The position numbers and the translations under genes were made by a program. Below, in pieces: positions 1 to 8,444 of a stretch of DNA of 64,000 nucleotides; within the stretch, counting starts at the first letter, position 1, and each line of letters starts with the position of its first letter. A model generated the notes under the pieces. That model searched no databases. It was not told where the DNA came from and worked only from the letters and a program-made list of their open reading frames with translations. Origin of the DNA: Aminiphilus circumscriptus DSM 16581 (lineage in GTDB: Bacteria > Synergistota > Synergistia > Synergistales > Aminiphilaceae); contig NZ_JAFY01000001.1 of assembly GCF_000526375.1 (NCBI RefSeq), forward strand, positions 1 through 64,000. The letters run 5' to 3'.

Positions 1-2234
1 CGCGCACCTCGTGGACGGAACGGGTTGTGAGCCTTCCTACGAGGGATGGAAACTTGAGTATCCGCTCTGCGTCTGTCCTTGCAGCATCGGTTGTGAGCCT
101 TCCTACGAGGGATGGAAACGGGGCTCATCGAGGCCGAGCTGGAGGGCCTCGAACCGTTGTGAGCCTTCCTACGAGGGATGGAAACTGAGGCAGGAAAGAA
201 CCGCATCCACAAGGGATTCAGGTTGTGAGCCTTCCTACGAGGGATGGAAACCACGACAAAACAATGCTTCAAAAACAGGTAAACCAAGGTTGTGAGCCTT
301 CCTACGAGGGATGGAAACAGCTCCGCCAGTGACGGAGGCTCCCAGGGGACCTCCGTTGTGAGCCTTCCTACGAGGGATGGAAACAGCGTGTCGTCCGTCT
401 CTATTCCGGACAAAAGCGGAAGTTGTGAGCCTTCCTACGAGGGATGGAAACTAACTTATACCTGCTCGATAGATTTATCCTCTTCCTGGTTGTGAGCCTT
501 CCTACGAGGGATGGAAACCGCAATCGCTGAGAGAGGCGGTGGCCGAATCATGACAGTTGTGAGCCTTCCTACGAGGGATGGAAACCGCCGAGGACAAACG
601 GCGCAGAGCCAAGGATCTCTGCGTTGTGAGCCTTCCTACGAGGGATGGAAACACTAGTGTCTCTAACAGCACCATTGCCGCTGACCACGTTGTGAGCCTT
701 CCTACGAGGGATGGAAACGCCACAGAGTACGGGACATCGAGAAGCGGCTCGTCTTCGTTGTGAGCCTTCCTACGAGGGATGGAAACCCTGCTCAAGGGAT
801 GGGGGCTTCCCCGTGCCGCAAGTTGTGAGCCTTCCTACGAGGGATGGAAACACTGCCTCACACATATCTCCATCTGCTCCACCATGAGTTGTGAGCCTTC
901 CTACGAGGGATGGAAACTCAATATCCAAAACGATCTCCAAGAAGGGGGTAATTGTTGTGAGCCTTCCTACGAGGGATGGAAACGACGAGCGGCGGAATCT
1001 AAGCCGCTGCAACAGGGAGTTGTGAGCCTTCCTACGAGGGATGGAAACAGTATCTGACGGTACGTCATACCTACACTCTCCTTTGTTGTGAGCCTTCCTA
1101 CGAGGGATGGAAACATAAGATGGCACTTGACAAGGCGCTAAAATCTGCTGGGTTGTGAGCCTTCCTACGAGGGATGGAAACACTTGAAAACGAGGTGTTT
1201 CCCGCACTTCCGCTCGAGTTGTGAGCCTTCCTACGAGGGATGGAAACCTCGTCGTCGTTCTCAAGTGCTTCAATCACGAGCCGTTGTGAGCCTTCCTACG
1301 AGGGATGGAAACTCAAACATCCTGTGCCGTTCACTCATCGAGATCACCGTTGTGAGCCTTCCTACGAGGGATGGAAACCAACGTCGTCGTGGAGAGAATG
1401 AAGCCCGGTAGGGGTTGTGAGCCTTCCTACGAGGGATGGAAACCTCGGTCCCGTCTTTTTTGAGCAACTGTTTCGATGTGTTGTGAGCCTTCCTACGAGG
1501 GATGGAAACCCAGTGATGCGCCGGAGCACACCGGGACCGAAGCCACGGGTTGTGAGCCTTCCTACGAGGGATGGAAACCAAAAACAAACGCCGCGTCGGA
1601 CCGCCATCCAGCGGTTGTGAGCCTTCCTACGAGGGATGGAAACTAATAATCTGGCGAATAGATTTTATCTCCGACGAAGTTGTGAGCCTTCCTACGAGGG
1701 ATGGAAACAGTCTTTAAGGCTTTGTCTTTTAAGCTCTTGTCTTTGTTGTGAGCCTTCCTACGAGGGATGGAAACTTTCTATGTCCGGTTCCATGTTTTTC
1801 GTCTCGACAGGTTGTGAGCCTTCCTACGAGGGATGGAAACCACGCATACACTGCGCAACATAAGGAACCTTATAGGGTTGTGAGCCTTCCTACGAGGGAT
1901 GGAAACAATTACCACGGCTGCACAGGAATTTTTTGCCCCTCTGTTGTGAGCCTTCCTACGAGGGATGGAAACATGTCGTCACGCTGCATCAGTGTATCAG
2001 CGATGTGGTTGTGAGCCTTCCTACGAGTGATGGAAACTCAAGTGTAAAATGCTAGCATCTTGAGGTGTGTCCGTTGTGAGCCTTCCTACGAGGGATGGAA
2101 ACTTGTAATACCGCACATCCTTGATTGAACCGGCCCAGGTTGTGAGCCTTCCTACGAGGGATGGAAACACGATACCCGCACGGATGCTGTCGACATCCTT
2201 CGACGTTTTGAGCCTTCCTCCGCTGATAGGGTAC
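1..2234 (+). CRISPR. CRISPR array, 33 intact repeats plus a degenerate terminal repeat
   Basis: The 30-bp repeat starts GTTGTGAGCC and ends GGATGGAAAC. Intact copies begin at 24, 90, 156, 222, 289, 355, 423, 489, 556, 623, 689, 757, 823, 888, 954, 1019, 1085, 1152, 1218, 1283, 1349, 1414, 1480, 1549, 1614, 1679, 1745, 1811, 1877, 1943, 2008, 2073 and 2139. The copy at 2008 carries one G-to-T change (GAGTGATGG instead of GAGGGATGG). The last copy (2205-2234) is badly degenerate after the first half. Spacers are unique and 35-39 bp long. The degenerate repeat on the right and the GAAAC repeat end (typical 3' handle side) both say transcription runs left to right with the leader beyond the left edge. 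No cas gene lies in the window, so the subtype is not fixed; the repeat end fits type I-A/I-B or III systems. The array is cut by the window edge (1-23 is part of a spacer). Confidence 0.98.
2205..2234 (+). repeat. Degenerate terminal CRISPR repeat
   Basis: The sequence keeps GTTTTGAGCCTTCCT, matching the first half of the array repeat with one change, but the second half has drifted (CCGCTGATAGG). Terminal repeat decay at the leader-distal end is a general property of CRISPR arrays, so this marks the old end of the array and fixes its direction. Confidence 0.85.
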
Positions 2235-2264
2235 ACTTTGGTGTCCGTTTTTTTCTACCCCTCG

Positions 2265-2663
2265 TTATACTCCAAGCTTCTCTCGGAGGGCTTCCTGAAG
2301 GGTGCTGGAGAAGTTGATCTTGTGTTCCACGGCCATCTCGTTGAGCCATGCCGGGAGGGTAACGTTCTTGCTGACGGATTTTTTCGCTTCCTCTTTGCGG
2401 AGAACGTCCATGCGCACGTCGATCAGGACGGCGACTTCGTCTTTTTCCGGTCGCAGTTTGTTGATCGGGGTGGGGGCGGGGATGGGATCGTTATCTTCTT
2501 CCATGCAGAGTAAATGTCCTCCCAAAGCATCCTTGGCGCTGGCGATGGCGTCGACGTAGTCCTTCCCGAAGGTATTGCAGCCCGGAAGATCGGGAAAGCG
2601 GACGCAGACATGCGTTCCATCTTCGGAGAGCAGTGCGGGGTATATGCGGACATCCTTTTTCAT
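2265..2663 (-). CDS. hicB: HicB-type antitoxin
   Basis: The protein is 132 residues. Residues 1-60 form the partly degraded RNase H-like fold of HicB (IYPALLSEDG, VRFPDLPGCNTFG, DAIASAKDAL), and the C-terminus (VTLPAWLNEMAVEHKINFS, then LQEALREKL) reads as a ribbon-helix-helix type DNA-binding segment. The start at 2663 is preceded by GGAGA at a good distance; an upstream in-frame start at 2684 has no such site. HicB neutralises the HicA mRNA interferase and represses its own operon. Here the partner gene just upstream (2693-2874, same strand) is broken, so HicB is probably left without a toxin and may survive only as a repressor or relic. The gene is convergent with the CRISPR array, whose last repeat ends 30 bp away. 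Confidence 0.85.
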   Translation of the reverse strand: MKKDVRIYPALLSEDGTHVCVRFPDLPGCNTFGKDYVDAIASAKDALGGHLLCMEEDNDPIPAPTPINKLRPEKDEVAVLIDVRMDVLRKEEAKKSVSKNVTLPAWLNEMAVEHKINFSSTLQEALREKLGV

Positions 2664-2692
2664 CCCAGTTCGTCTCCTTTCCAAAAGTGGGG

Positions 2693-2874
2693 CTATTTCA
2701 GCCCCGCCTGTTGCATGATGTTTCCAAAGGTTTTCGGCGGAACGCTTTTTTGGGGTGTTTGACCGTGACCTTTCCGGGTTTTGTCGGATGCTTGAAATGA
2801 TGGTGGCTCCCGACCGTTTTTATCCAGTACTAGCCATCCTTTTCGAGAATCCTGATTATCTCGCTGGATTTCAT
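2693..2874 (-). pseudogene. hicA: hicA toxin pseudogene (stop codon plus frameshift)
   Basis: Reading the minus strand from the ATG at 2874 gives MKSSEIIRILEKDG, an in-frame TAG at 2832-2830, then YWIKTVGSHHHFKHPTKPG and KVTVKHPKK, after which the frame must shift by one base to read VPPKTFGNIMQQAGLK and stop. This is the HicA double-stranded-RNA-binding-like fold with its hallmark GSHHxFKHP catalytic histidine. The TAG sits where the family has Trp (TGG to TAG, one change); the frameshift lies at a run of six A (minus strand, about 2741-2746) consistent with loss of one base from a Lys-Lys-Asp triplet series. A GGGAGAGG ribosome site precedes the ATG. Two independent lesions make a genuine pseudogene more likely than a sequencing error. 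hicB follows after 29 bp. Confidence 0.85.
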
Positions 2875-2899
2875 TGCCTCTCCCTGATGCTCATAGCAT

Positions 2900-2926
2900 G
2901 ACGCGCATTATTATGCGCGTCAAGTT
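2900..2926 (-). promoter_or_regulatory. Palindromic operator/promoter candidate of hicAB
   Basis: A perfect 9-bp inverted repeat (GACGCGCAT at 2900-2908 and ATGCGCGTC at 2913-2921, 4-base loop) lies about 26 bp upstream of the hicA start. On the minus strand it is entered by TTGACG, which can serve as a -35 box, so the palindrome would overlap the promoter. HicB proteins with a DNA-binding tail typically bind palindromes in their own promoter, which fits. Read on the plus strand the hairpin is followed by AAGTTTTT and could instead act as a weak terminator, or belong to the flank of the orphan CRISPR repeat. Confidence 0.5.
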
Positions 2927-2930
2927 TTTG

Positions 2931-2962
2931 GTCACCCCCTGCGCGGGGGCGTGGATTGAAAC
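2931..2962 (+). repeat. Orphan type I-C-like CRISPR repeat (single copy)
   Basis: The 32-bp sequence begins GTCACCCCCTGCGCGGGGGC and ends GTGGATTGAAAC, with an internal hairpin (CCCCCTGCGCGGGGG). Length, hairpin and GTGGATTGAAAC end are those of the widespread type I-C repeat and are quite unlike the array at 1-2234. No second copy follows within the expected 33-36 bp or anywhere else in the window. It lies 57 bp upstream of hicA and 58 bp before the promoter of the operon starting at 3113. It could be the last trace of a lost array or a solitary functional repeat. Confidence 0.8.
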
Positions 2963-3020
2963 GAAGTTCCCTCCCGACAGTGAAAAGTGTTGTCCCGCGC
3001 CCCAGATCGTGTCATCCCCC

Positions 3021-3048
3021 TTGACATGTTCCGGTAAATTCGTATACC
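3021..3048 (+). promoter_or_regulatory. Sigma-70-like promoter for the 3113-8106 ABC operon
   Basis: TTGACA at 3021-3026 and TATACC at 3043-3048 are 16 bp apart. The spacer and -10 region also hold an interrupted palindrome, GGTA-aattcgta-TACC (3033-3048), which could be an operator. Transcription would start near 3055, giving a leader of about 60 bases before the ATG at 3113. Confidence 0.55.
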
Positions 3049-3112
3049 GTCCGGTTTTAGCTCTCTTATCGACTGCTATCGGCTGCTATCGACTGCGAGG
3101 TGTTGTGCTGAC

Positions 3113-5200
3113 ATGGTCCGGCTTATGAAGAGTCTGTTTCTCGGCCTCTTTCTCATCGTCGCCGCAAGCGCGGTGCTGCTGGTTTCCGACTACCGGGGGC
3201 GGGTGCAGAACATGTCCGGAACGCCTGGTGGCTCGGCTTCCAATGGCCTGGCTGCCGATGGCCCGGCGGCGGCGTTGCACGGCAAGGTTCGGGCGGGCAG
3301 TCCGGTTCGCGTGGCGGTGCTCAAATGGACGGCTTCGGTGACCACCGACGAGACGTACGAGGGGCTGGTGGCGGGGCTGGCGGAGCGCGGCTTCGAGCAT
3401 GGCAAAAACGTGACGCTGGAAAAGTTTTCCGCCGAGGGAGACATGCCCACCGCCGTGAGCATGGCCCAGAACGCCTGCGGAGGCGACTACGACCTGATGC
3501 TCACCATCAGCACGCCCATGCTGCAGGTGGGGGCTACGGCCAACAAGGAGGGGAAGGTGGTGCACGTTTTCGGGGCGGTCACCGATCCCTATGCCGCCGG
3601 AGTGGGCATCAGCCGTGAAAATCACCGGGAGCATCCCGCATGGCTCACGGGGGTGGGGACCTTCCAGCCGGTGCGCGAGGCGCTGGAGCTGACGAAGAGG
3701 CTCTACCCTGACCTGACGCGCATCGGGACGGTGATGAACCCCTCGGAGGCATGCTCCCAGGCGTGTTACGAGCTGGCGAAAAAGACCTGTGCCGAACTGG
3801 GAGTGGAGCTGGTCGCCGTGACGGTCGACAATTCGTCGGCGGTGTATGAGGCGGCGTCGGCGCTGGCGTCGCAGGGCGTACAGGCCTTCGCCATCGGGGG
3901 CGACAATTCGGTGGAGTCGGCCTTCGACTCGGTGGTGCGGGCGGCGGATGCGGCGGGCATTCCCGTGGTGGGCTACGCCTCCATGTACGCCGAGAAGGGG
4001 GCGCTTTTTGGTCTCGGAGCGAACTACGTGGAAGTGGGGCGCATGCAGGCGCAGGTGGCGGCGGATATCCTCGGAGGCGCTTCTCCCGCGGACATTCCCG
4101 TGGAAAACGTGATGCCGCTCAAGCTGTCGCTGAACAAAAACGTGCTGAAGAAGCTGCGCGATCCCTGGCGCATTCCTCCCGAGGTGGAGGCGCAGGCGGC
4201 GATCATCGTGGACGAGTCGGGGACGCGGCATCTGTCGCAGGAGGTTCCCGCGCCCTTGGGGGTGCCGAAGGCGGGAGCGGGCGCCGCTCCTGGGGCTCGC
4301 CGATGGAACCTGCATTATCTGAATTACGTGGACTCCGCGCCGCAGGAGGAGACGCTCCGCGGCTTTCTGAAGGCGCTTCGGGACGAGGGTTGGACCGAGG
4401 GGAAGGAATACACGCTGACGGTGTCAAATGCTCAGGGGGACATGCCGACGCTTGCCGCCATGGTGGACAACGTGCTGACCCAGAACGCGGACATGCTGGT
4501 GCTCACCTCCACCCCAACCCTGCAGACGGCGGTGAAGAAGGTACGTGACATTCCCGTGATCTTCGGTGTGGTGGCGAATCCCGTGCTGGCAGGGGCGGGC
4601 ACGAGCGACACCGACCATCTGCCCAACGTGACGGGCATCTCCTCGGCGTCGGCCTACGACGAGGGCGCGGCGGCGCTGCTCGCGTGCCTGCCGGGGGCGA
4701 AGCGCGTGGGAACCCTGGTGAACCCGTCGGAATCGAACTGCGTCTACAACTTCGAACAACTGAAGGCGGTCTTCGCTGCAAAGGGGGTCGAACTCGTCTC
4801 CGTTCCCGTCTCGACGCCCACGGAGATTCCCGACGGCGTCCGGGCTCTCCTTTCGATGAACGTCGATGCGGTGCTGCAGGTGGCGGGGAATCTGTTCTTC
4901 TCCTCCTTCGCTCCCATCTCGAAGGCATGTCTGGAGGCGAAGACGCCCCTCTTCGGGTTTGACACCGCCACTGCGGTCAAGGGCGGGGCGGCGGTGGCCG
5001 TGGCGCGCGACTACGTTGCCGGGGGTGAGGACATGGGGCGCGTGGCCCTGCGCGTGCTGCGGGGCGAAAAACCCGCCGCGATTCCCTTTTCCCCCATCAG
5101 CAGGACCATCGTCACCATCAACGAGAAAAACGCGGCACGCTACGGGCTCGACATTCCCGCCTCGCTTCGGCAGCGGGCGAACATCGTTTCGGGCGAGTAG
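3113..5200 (+). CDS. ABC transporter substrate-binding protein with two tandem binding domains
   Basis: This 695-residue protein has an uncleaved-looking or lipoprotein-free signal segment (MKSLFLGLFLIVAASAVLLV, residues 5-24) followed by two copies of the ABC_sub_bind (COG2984, TrpX-like) domain, about residues 60-345 and 395-690. The copies align clearly: VAVLKWTASVTTDETYEGL / HYLNYVDSAPQEETLRGFL, AEGDMPTA / AQGDMPTL, and STPMLQ / STPTLQ. Family members normally carry one domain of about 300 residues, so this is an internal duplication or fusion that puts two substrate sites on one periplasmic protein. The ATG at 3113 has a GAGG 12 bp upstream; the ATG at 3125 is a possible alternative. A STAS protein, permease and ATPase follow. 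The substrate is unknown; relatives have been linked to tryptophan or other small organic molecules. Confidence 0.88.
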   Translation: MVRLMKSLFLGLFLIVAASAVLLVSDYRGRVQNMSGTPGGSASNGLAADGPAAALHGKVRAGSPVRVAVLKWTASVTTDETYEGLVAGLAERGFEHGKNVTLEKFSAEGDMPTAVSMAQNACGGDYDLMLTISTPMLQVGATANKEGKVVHVFGAVTDPYAAGVGISRENHREHPAWLTGVGTFQPVREALELTKRLYPDLTRIGTVMNPSEACSQACYELAKKTCAELGVELVAVTVDNSSAVYEAASALASQGVQAFAIGGDNSVESAFDSVVRAADAAGIPVVGYASMYAEKGALFGLGANYVEVGRMQAQVAADILGGASPADIPVENVMPLKLSLNKNVLKKLRDPWRIPPEVEAQAAIIVDESGTRHLSQEVPAPLGVPKAGAGAAPGARRWNLHYLNYVDSAPQEETLRGFLKALRDEGWTEGKEYTLTVSNAQGDMPTLAAMVDNVLTQNADMLVLTSTPTLQTAVKKVRDIPVIFGVVANPVLAGAGTSDTDHLPNVTGISSASAYDEGAAALLACLPGAKRVGTLVNPSESNCVYNFEQLKAVFAAKGVELVSVPVSTPTEIPDGVRALLSMNVDAVLQVAGNLFFSSFAPISKACLEAKTPLFGFDTATAVKGGAAVAVARDYVAGGEDMGRVALRVLRGEKPAAIPFSPISRTIVTINEKNAARYGLDIPASLRQRANIVSGE

Positions 5201-5217
5201 CGAAAGGAGAAGGGACC

Positions 5218-6369
5218 ATGCAGATCGAACGGCGGGAAGAACAGAACGGGCTGGCGCTGCTGCTTCGGGGGCGGCTGGATGCGGGACGTTGCCGCATTCT
5301 GGAGGACGAGCTGGAAGACGCCATCAGGCAGGGTTTTCATCGCATTGTGCTCGACATGGACGAGGTGCTCTTTCTCAGTTCCGCGGGCATTCGCAGCCTG
5401 TTGCGCTACAAGAGGACGCTGACGGCGCTCGGGGGTGATCTGGCGATCCGGCGGCCCTCGGAGTTCGTGCGGGAGATTCTGAACATGGTGGGGATGACCG
5501 CGTTCTTCGTCGAGGGAGATGCGACGGCGCCCGCTCATGCGGCGGAGAAAATCGCCCGGTTCGATCTGGGGGCCGGGTCGTTCCGGGCGGAACTGTTGGG
5601 AGCGGGGGAGGCGCGCTCCTTCGGGTCCGGCAGTTGGGGATTCGGCATCGGTTCCTTTGAAAAGGAACGGCGCGACAGCGGAGAAGTGTTGGCGGCGGAG
5701 GGATTCGCCCTGATGCTCCCGCCGGGGGACGGGCAGACGCCGGATTTCATGGCCGCCTCGGGTGATTTCGTCCCCTCGGTGCACTTTGCGTCGGGGGTGG
5801 TGCTGGAGGGCGCGCCCTCGTGCTGTCTGCGCTTTTCCGAGAGTCTGCCGGGAATGCCCCTGTCGGAGCTGGTGACTCTTGCCCTCGATGCCGTGGGAGC
5901 GCCGGCGGCGGCCCTGGCGCTGGTGGCCGAAACGTCGGGGCTCGTCGGGGCAAGTCTGAGCGTGCCCGGCCCGGAGGCCCTGCCGGATGAGGGATTTTTC
6001 GCCTTTCCCGCGGTGCGCGAGCATCTGGACTACCGTCCCGAAAAGCGTTTCGACCGTCATCTGGCGGTGGTGGTGGGTCTGGCGGTCCGGGGCGACGCGG
6101 GAGCCCTCGCCCCTCAGGTGCGGCCCCTCGCCGGAGGAGAGGCGCTTTCGGGGCACTTTCACGCGGCGGTCTTTCCCTTCAAGGCCATTCCGCAGGGCCG
6201 GGTGGAGTTGCCGTCGGTGCTCGCCAAACTGTTCGATGCCGTGGATCCCGTGGGGCTGCTGCATCTGCTGCACGACCGGCGCCCCATCTCCGGCGCCGGA
6301 GAGAGCGCCTTCCTGAGCGGGGCACTGTGGGCGGGCGCCCTGGCGGGGCTGGAAGGAGGCCGGGCGTGA
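5218..6369 (+). CDS. STAS-domain protein in an ABC transporter operon
   Basis: The 383-residue protein starts with a STAS domain (residues 1-100), the fold of anti-sigma factor antagonists, with the phosphoacceptor-type loop VLFLSSAGIRSLLRYKRTL around residues 44-63. The remaining 280 residues have no motif I recognise and look soluble, with Gly/Ala-rich segments; part resembles phosphatase-like regulators only in composition. The gene lies 17 bp after the binding-protein gene and its TGA overlaps the GTG start of the permease. STAS domains usually act in partner-switching signalling or as cytoplasmic tails of anion transporters, so its position suggests it controls this ABC importer, which is inference. 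AGGAGAAGGG lies just before the ATG. Confidence 0.7.
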   Translation: MQIERREEQNGLALLLRGRLDAGRCRILEDELEDAIRQGFHRIVLDMDEVLFLSSAGIRSLLRYKRTLTALGGDLAIRRPSEFVREILNMVGMTAFFVEGDATAPAHAAEKIARFDLGAGSFRAELLGAGEARSFGSGSWGFGIGSFEKERRDSGEVLAAEGFALMLPPGDGQTPDFMAASGDFVPSVHFASGVVLEGAPSCCLRFSESLPGMPLSELVTLALDAVGAPAAALALVAETSGLVGASLSVPGPEALPDEGFFAFPAVREHLDYRPEKRFDRHLAVVVGLAVRGDAGALAPQVRPLAGGEALSGHFHAAVFPFKAIPQGRVELPSVLAKLFDAVDPVGLLHLLHDRRPISGAGESAFLSGALWAGALAGLEGGRA

Positions 6370-7295
6370 GTCTTCTTATCGGGGCTCTCACCATGGGTTT
6401 TCTCCTTTCGCTGATGGCCCTGGGGGTCTACCTCACTTTCCGCATTTTCGGTTTCGCCGACCTCGCCACCGACAGCATTCTCACCCTGGGAGCCGCCGTG
6501 GCGGCGGTGCTGATGGCGGGCGGCGTTCCGCCGGCGCTCGCCACGCTGGCCGCCGTGGGGGCGGGCATGCTGGCCAGCGGCGTCACCGGTGTGCTGCACA
6601 CGCGGTTCCACATCAACAATCTGCTCTCGGGCATTCTGGTGATGACGGGGCTCTACTCGGTGAACCTGCGCATCATGGGGGGGAGCAATGTTCCTCTGTC
6701 GCAGACCGTCACACTGGTGGACAGCGTGGGAAATGCGGTGCGGCGCCTGACGGGGTTCGACAGCGTGCGGATCTCCATCTGGCAGGTTTCCGTGGGCGAT
6801 CTGGCGGTGCTCGGCGGCGCTTTTCTGCTGGCGTGCTTGTTCGGTGTGGCGCTGTGGGCCTTTCTGCGGACCGATTTCGGCATCGCGCTGCGGGCGTCGG
6901 GTGATAACAGCCAGTCCGCGCTGGCGCAGGGTGTGAGCGCCTCCAACATGCTGCTCTTCAGCCTGATGCTCGCCGGGGGGCTTTCGGCCCTCACCGGGGC
7001 GCTGCTGGCCCAGTATCAGGGCTTCGCCGACGTGCAGATGGGAGTGGGCACGCTGGTGCTGGGGCTCGCCAGCGTCATCATGGGGCAGGCGCTGGTGCGC
7101 ACGCGCTCCATCGGCATCTCCCTCGCCGGGGCGGTCATGGGGTCGGTCCTCTTCCGCCTCCTGGTCTCCATCGCCCTGCGCTGGGGGCTGAATCCCAACG
7201 ACCTCAAGCTGATCACGGCGCTCTTCGTGCTCGCCACGCTGGTGTTGCCCGGTCTCCTGGGGCGCCTGCGGAAGGGGACGGTGCGCCATGCTTGA
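6366..7295 (+). CDS. ABC transporter permease, branched-chain/TrpY-like type
   Basis: A 309-residue integral membrane protein with about eight to ten hydrophobic segments (GALTMGFLLSLMALGVYLTF, LGAAVAAVLMAGGVPPALA, LGGAFLLACLFGVALWAFL and others). The EAA-like cytoplasmic region LRASGDNSQSALAQGVSAS (about residues 178-196) matches the BPD_transp_2 permeases of COG4120. I chose the GTG at 6366, which overlaps the previous stop codon as GTGA and has GGAGG seven bases upstream. Only one permease gene is present, so a homodimer is expected. It overlaps the ATPase gene by 8 bp, indicating tight co-translation. Confidence 0.9.
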   Translation: MSLLIGALTMGFLLSLMALGVYLTFRIFGFADLATDSILTLGAAVAAVLMAGGVPPALATLAAVGAGMLASGVTGVLHTRFHINNLLSGILVMTGLYSVNLRIMGGSNVPLSQTVTLVDSVGNAVRRLTGFDSVRISIWQVSVGDLAVLGGAFLLACLFGVALWAFLRTDFGIALRASGDNSQSALAQGVSASNMLLFSLMLAGGLSALTGALLAQYQGFADVQMGVGTLVLGLASVIMGQALVRTRSIGISLAGAVMGSVLFRLLVSIALRWGLNPNDLKLITALFVLATLVLPGLLGRLRKGTVRHA

Positions 7296-8106
7296 TATAC
7301 AGAACGCGGTCAAGACCTTTCATCCCGGTACCGAGAACGAGGTGCGTGCCCTGCAGGGAGTGGAGCTGCGGGTGGAGGACGGCTCCTTCGTGGTGGTCAT
7401 CGGCACCAACGGGTCGGGTAAATCGACGCTGCAGAACGCCGTGTCGGGAAGCTTCTTCCTCGACGCGGGGCGCATTCTGCTCGCCGGTCAGGACATCACC
7501 CGGTGGCCCGAGCATCGCCGGGCGTCGCTGATCGGGCGCGTCTTCCAGAACCCCTTCAGCGGCACGGCTCCCAACATGACCGTGGGGGAAAACCTCGCTC
7601 TCGCCGCCCGGCGTGGTCTGCGGCGCACGCTGCGCCCAAACGCGTTCGCCCTGCCCGGGTCCAGGAATGCCTTGGCCGAGCGGGTGCGCTCTCTGGGGAT
7701 GGGGCTTGAGAACCGCCTGGAAAACGAGATCGGTTCGCTCTCCGGGGGGCAGCGGCAGGCTCTGACGTTGCTGATGGCCACTCTGCGCCGTCCCGAGCTG
7801 CTGCTGCTCGACGAGCACACGGCGGCCCTCGATCCCCGGGCGGCGGACATGGTGATTCGCGTCACCGACGATCTGGTGCGCGAGGGAAGACTCACCACCC
7901 TGATGGTGACTCACTCGATGCAGCAGGCGGTGAGTCTGGGCGACCGGTTGATCATGATGCACCGGGGGCGCATTGTGGCCGACATTTCGGGGTCGGAGAA
8001 GAAGCGCCTCCGCCCCGGCGACCTGCTGGACCGCTTCGACGCCATCAAGCGCCGCGAGCAGATAGATCCCTCGGTGGCGGAGATGCTGCGGGAGATGTAC
8101 GTGTAG
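7288..8106 (+). CDS. ABC transporter ATP-binding protein
   Basis: A 272-residue ATPase with Walker A GTNGSGKST (about residues 38-46), Q-loop at VFQNPFSGTA, signature LSGGQRQALT, Walker B LLLLDEHTAALD and switch histidine in MVTHSMQQA. It belongs to the COG1101 ATPases that pair with the COG4120 permeases and COG2984 binding proteins upstream, completing the importer. The ATG is 8 bp inside the permease gene. The C-terminus (KRREQIDPSVAEMLREMYV) is typical for the family. Confidence 0.93.
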   Translation: MLDIQNAVKTFHPGTENEVRALQGVELRVEDGSFVVVIGTNGSGKSTLQNAVSGSFFLDAGRILLAGQDITRWPEHRRASLIGRVFQNPFSGTAPNMTVGENLALAARRGLRRTLRPNAFALPGSRNALAERVRSLGMGLENRLENEIGSLSGGQRQALTLLMATLRRPELLLLDEHTAALDPRAADMVIRVTDDLVREGRLTTLMVTHSMQQAVSLGDRLIMMHRGRIVADISGSEKKRLRPGDLLDRFDAIKRREQIDPSVAEMLREMYV

Positions 8107-8189
8107 GGATTCCGGCGCGGCGCGGACGTCGTCTTCGTCGCCGGCTGTTTCTGTGTGGCCGTTTTTACCGACCTGTGACCTCCGTTTTC

Positions 8190-8444
8190 TTGACAGAGGG
8201 CCGCAAATCGCGTGTACTCTGAAGAGGAATTCGAAAGAGGCGCCTTTCCTGTCGCGAAGAGGCGGTTGTTGAGGTTCTCAAGGGGAGACGAAAGAGGTAT
8301 CCGAAAGAGGCGTTCGGAGAAAACTCGGAGAAAACGACGGAACCGGCGGGCGTAACGGAACGAACGAACGAGCGGAAGATCGGGGTGCCCGGGGCTGTTT
8401 TTGTCTGGTCTGGCGACGGCGGCAATTCCCTTGGAGGGGGAGAC
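8190..8444 (+). promoter_or_regulatory. Promoter and long leader of phoU
   Basis: TTGACA (8190-8195) and TGTACT (8213-8218) are spaced 17 bp. The transcript would carry a leader of about 220 bases before the ATG at 8445. The leader holds three near-copies of CGAAAGAGG (8232, 8291 and 8303), the first and last extended to CGAAAGAGGCG, and a doubled GGAGAAAAC, but I see no known riboswitch and no small ORF with a convincing ribosome site. The 8107-8189 stretch shows no feature. Confidence 0.5.

Noticed and set aside
11-1863. Many open frames with repeated CEPSYEGWK, SLPTRDG or VGRLTT peptides
   Set aside because: They are translations of the CRISPR repeat, not proteins.
3086-4315. 409-residue minus-strand open frame opposite the binding protein gene
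   Set aside because: Arg/His-rich antisense artefact of high GC; no family resemblance.
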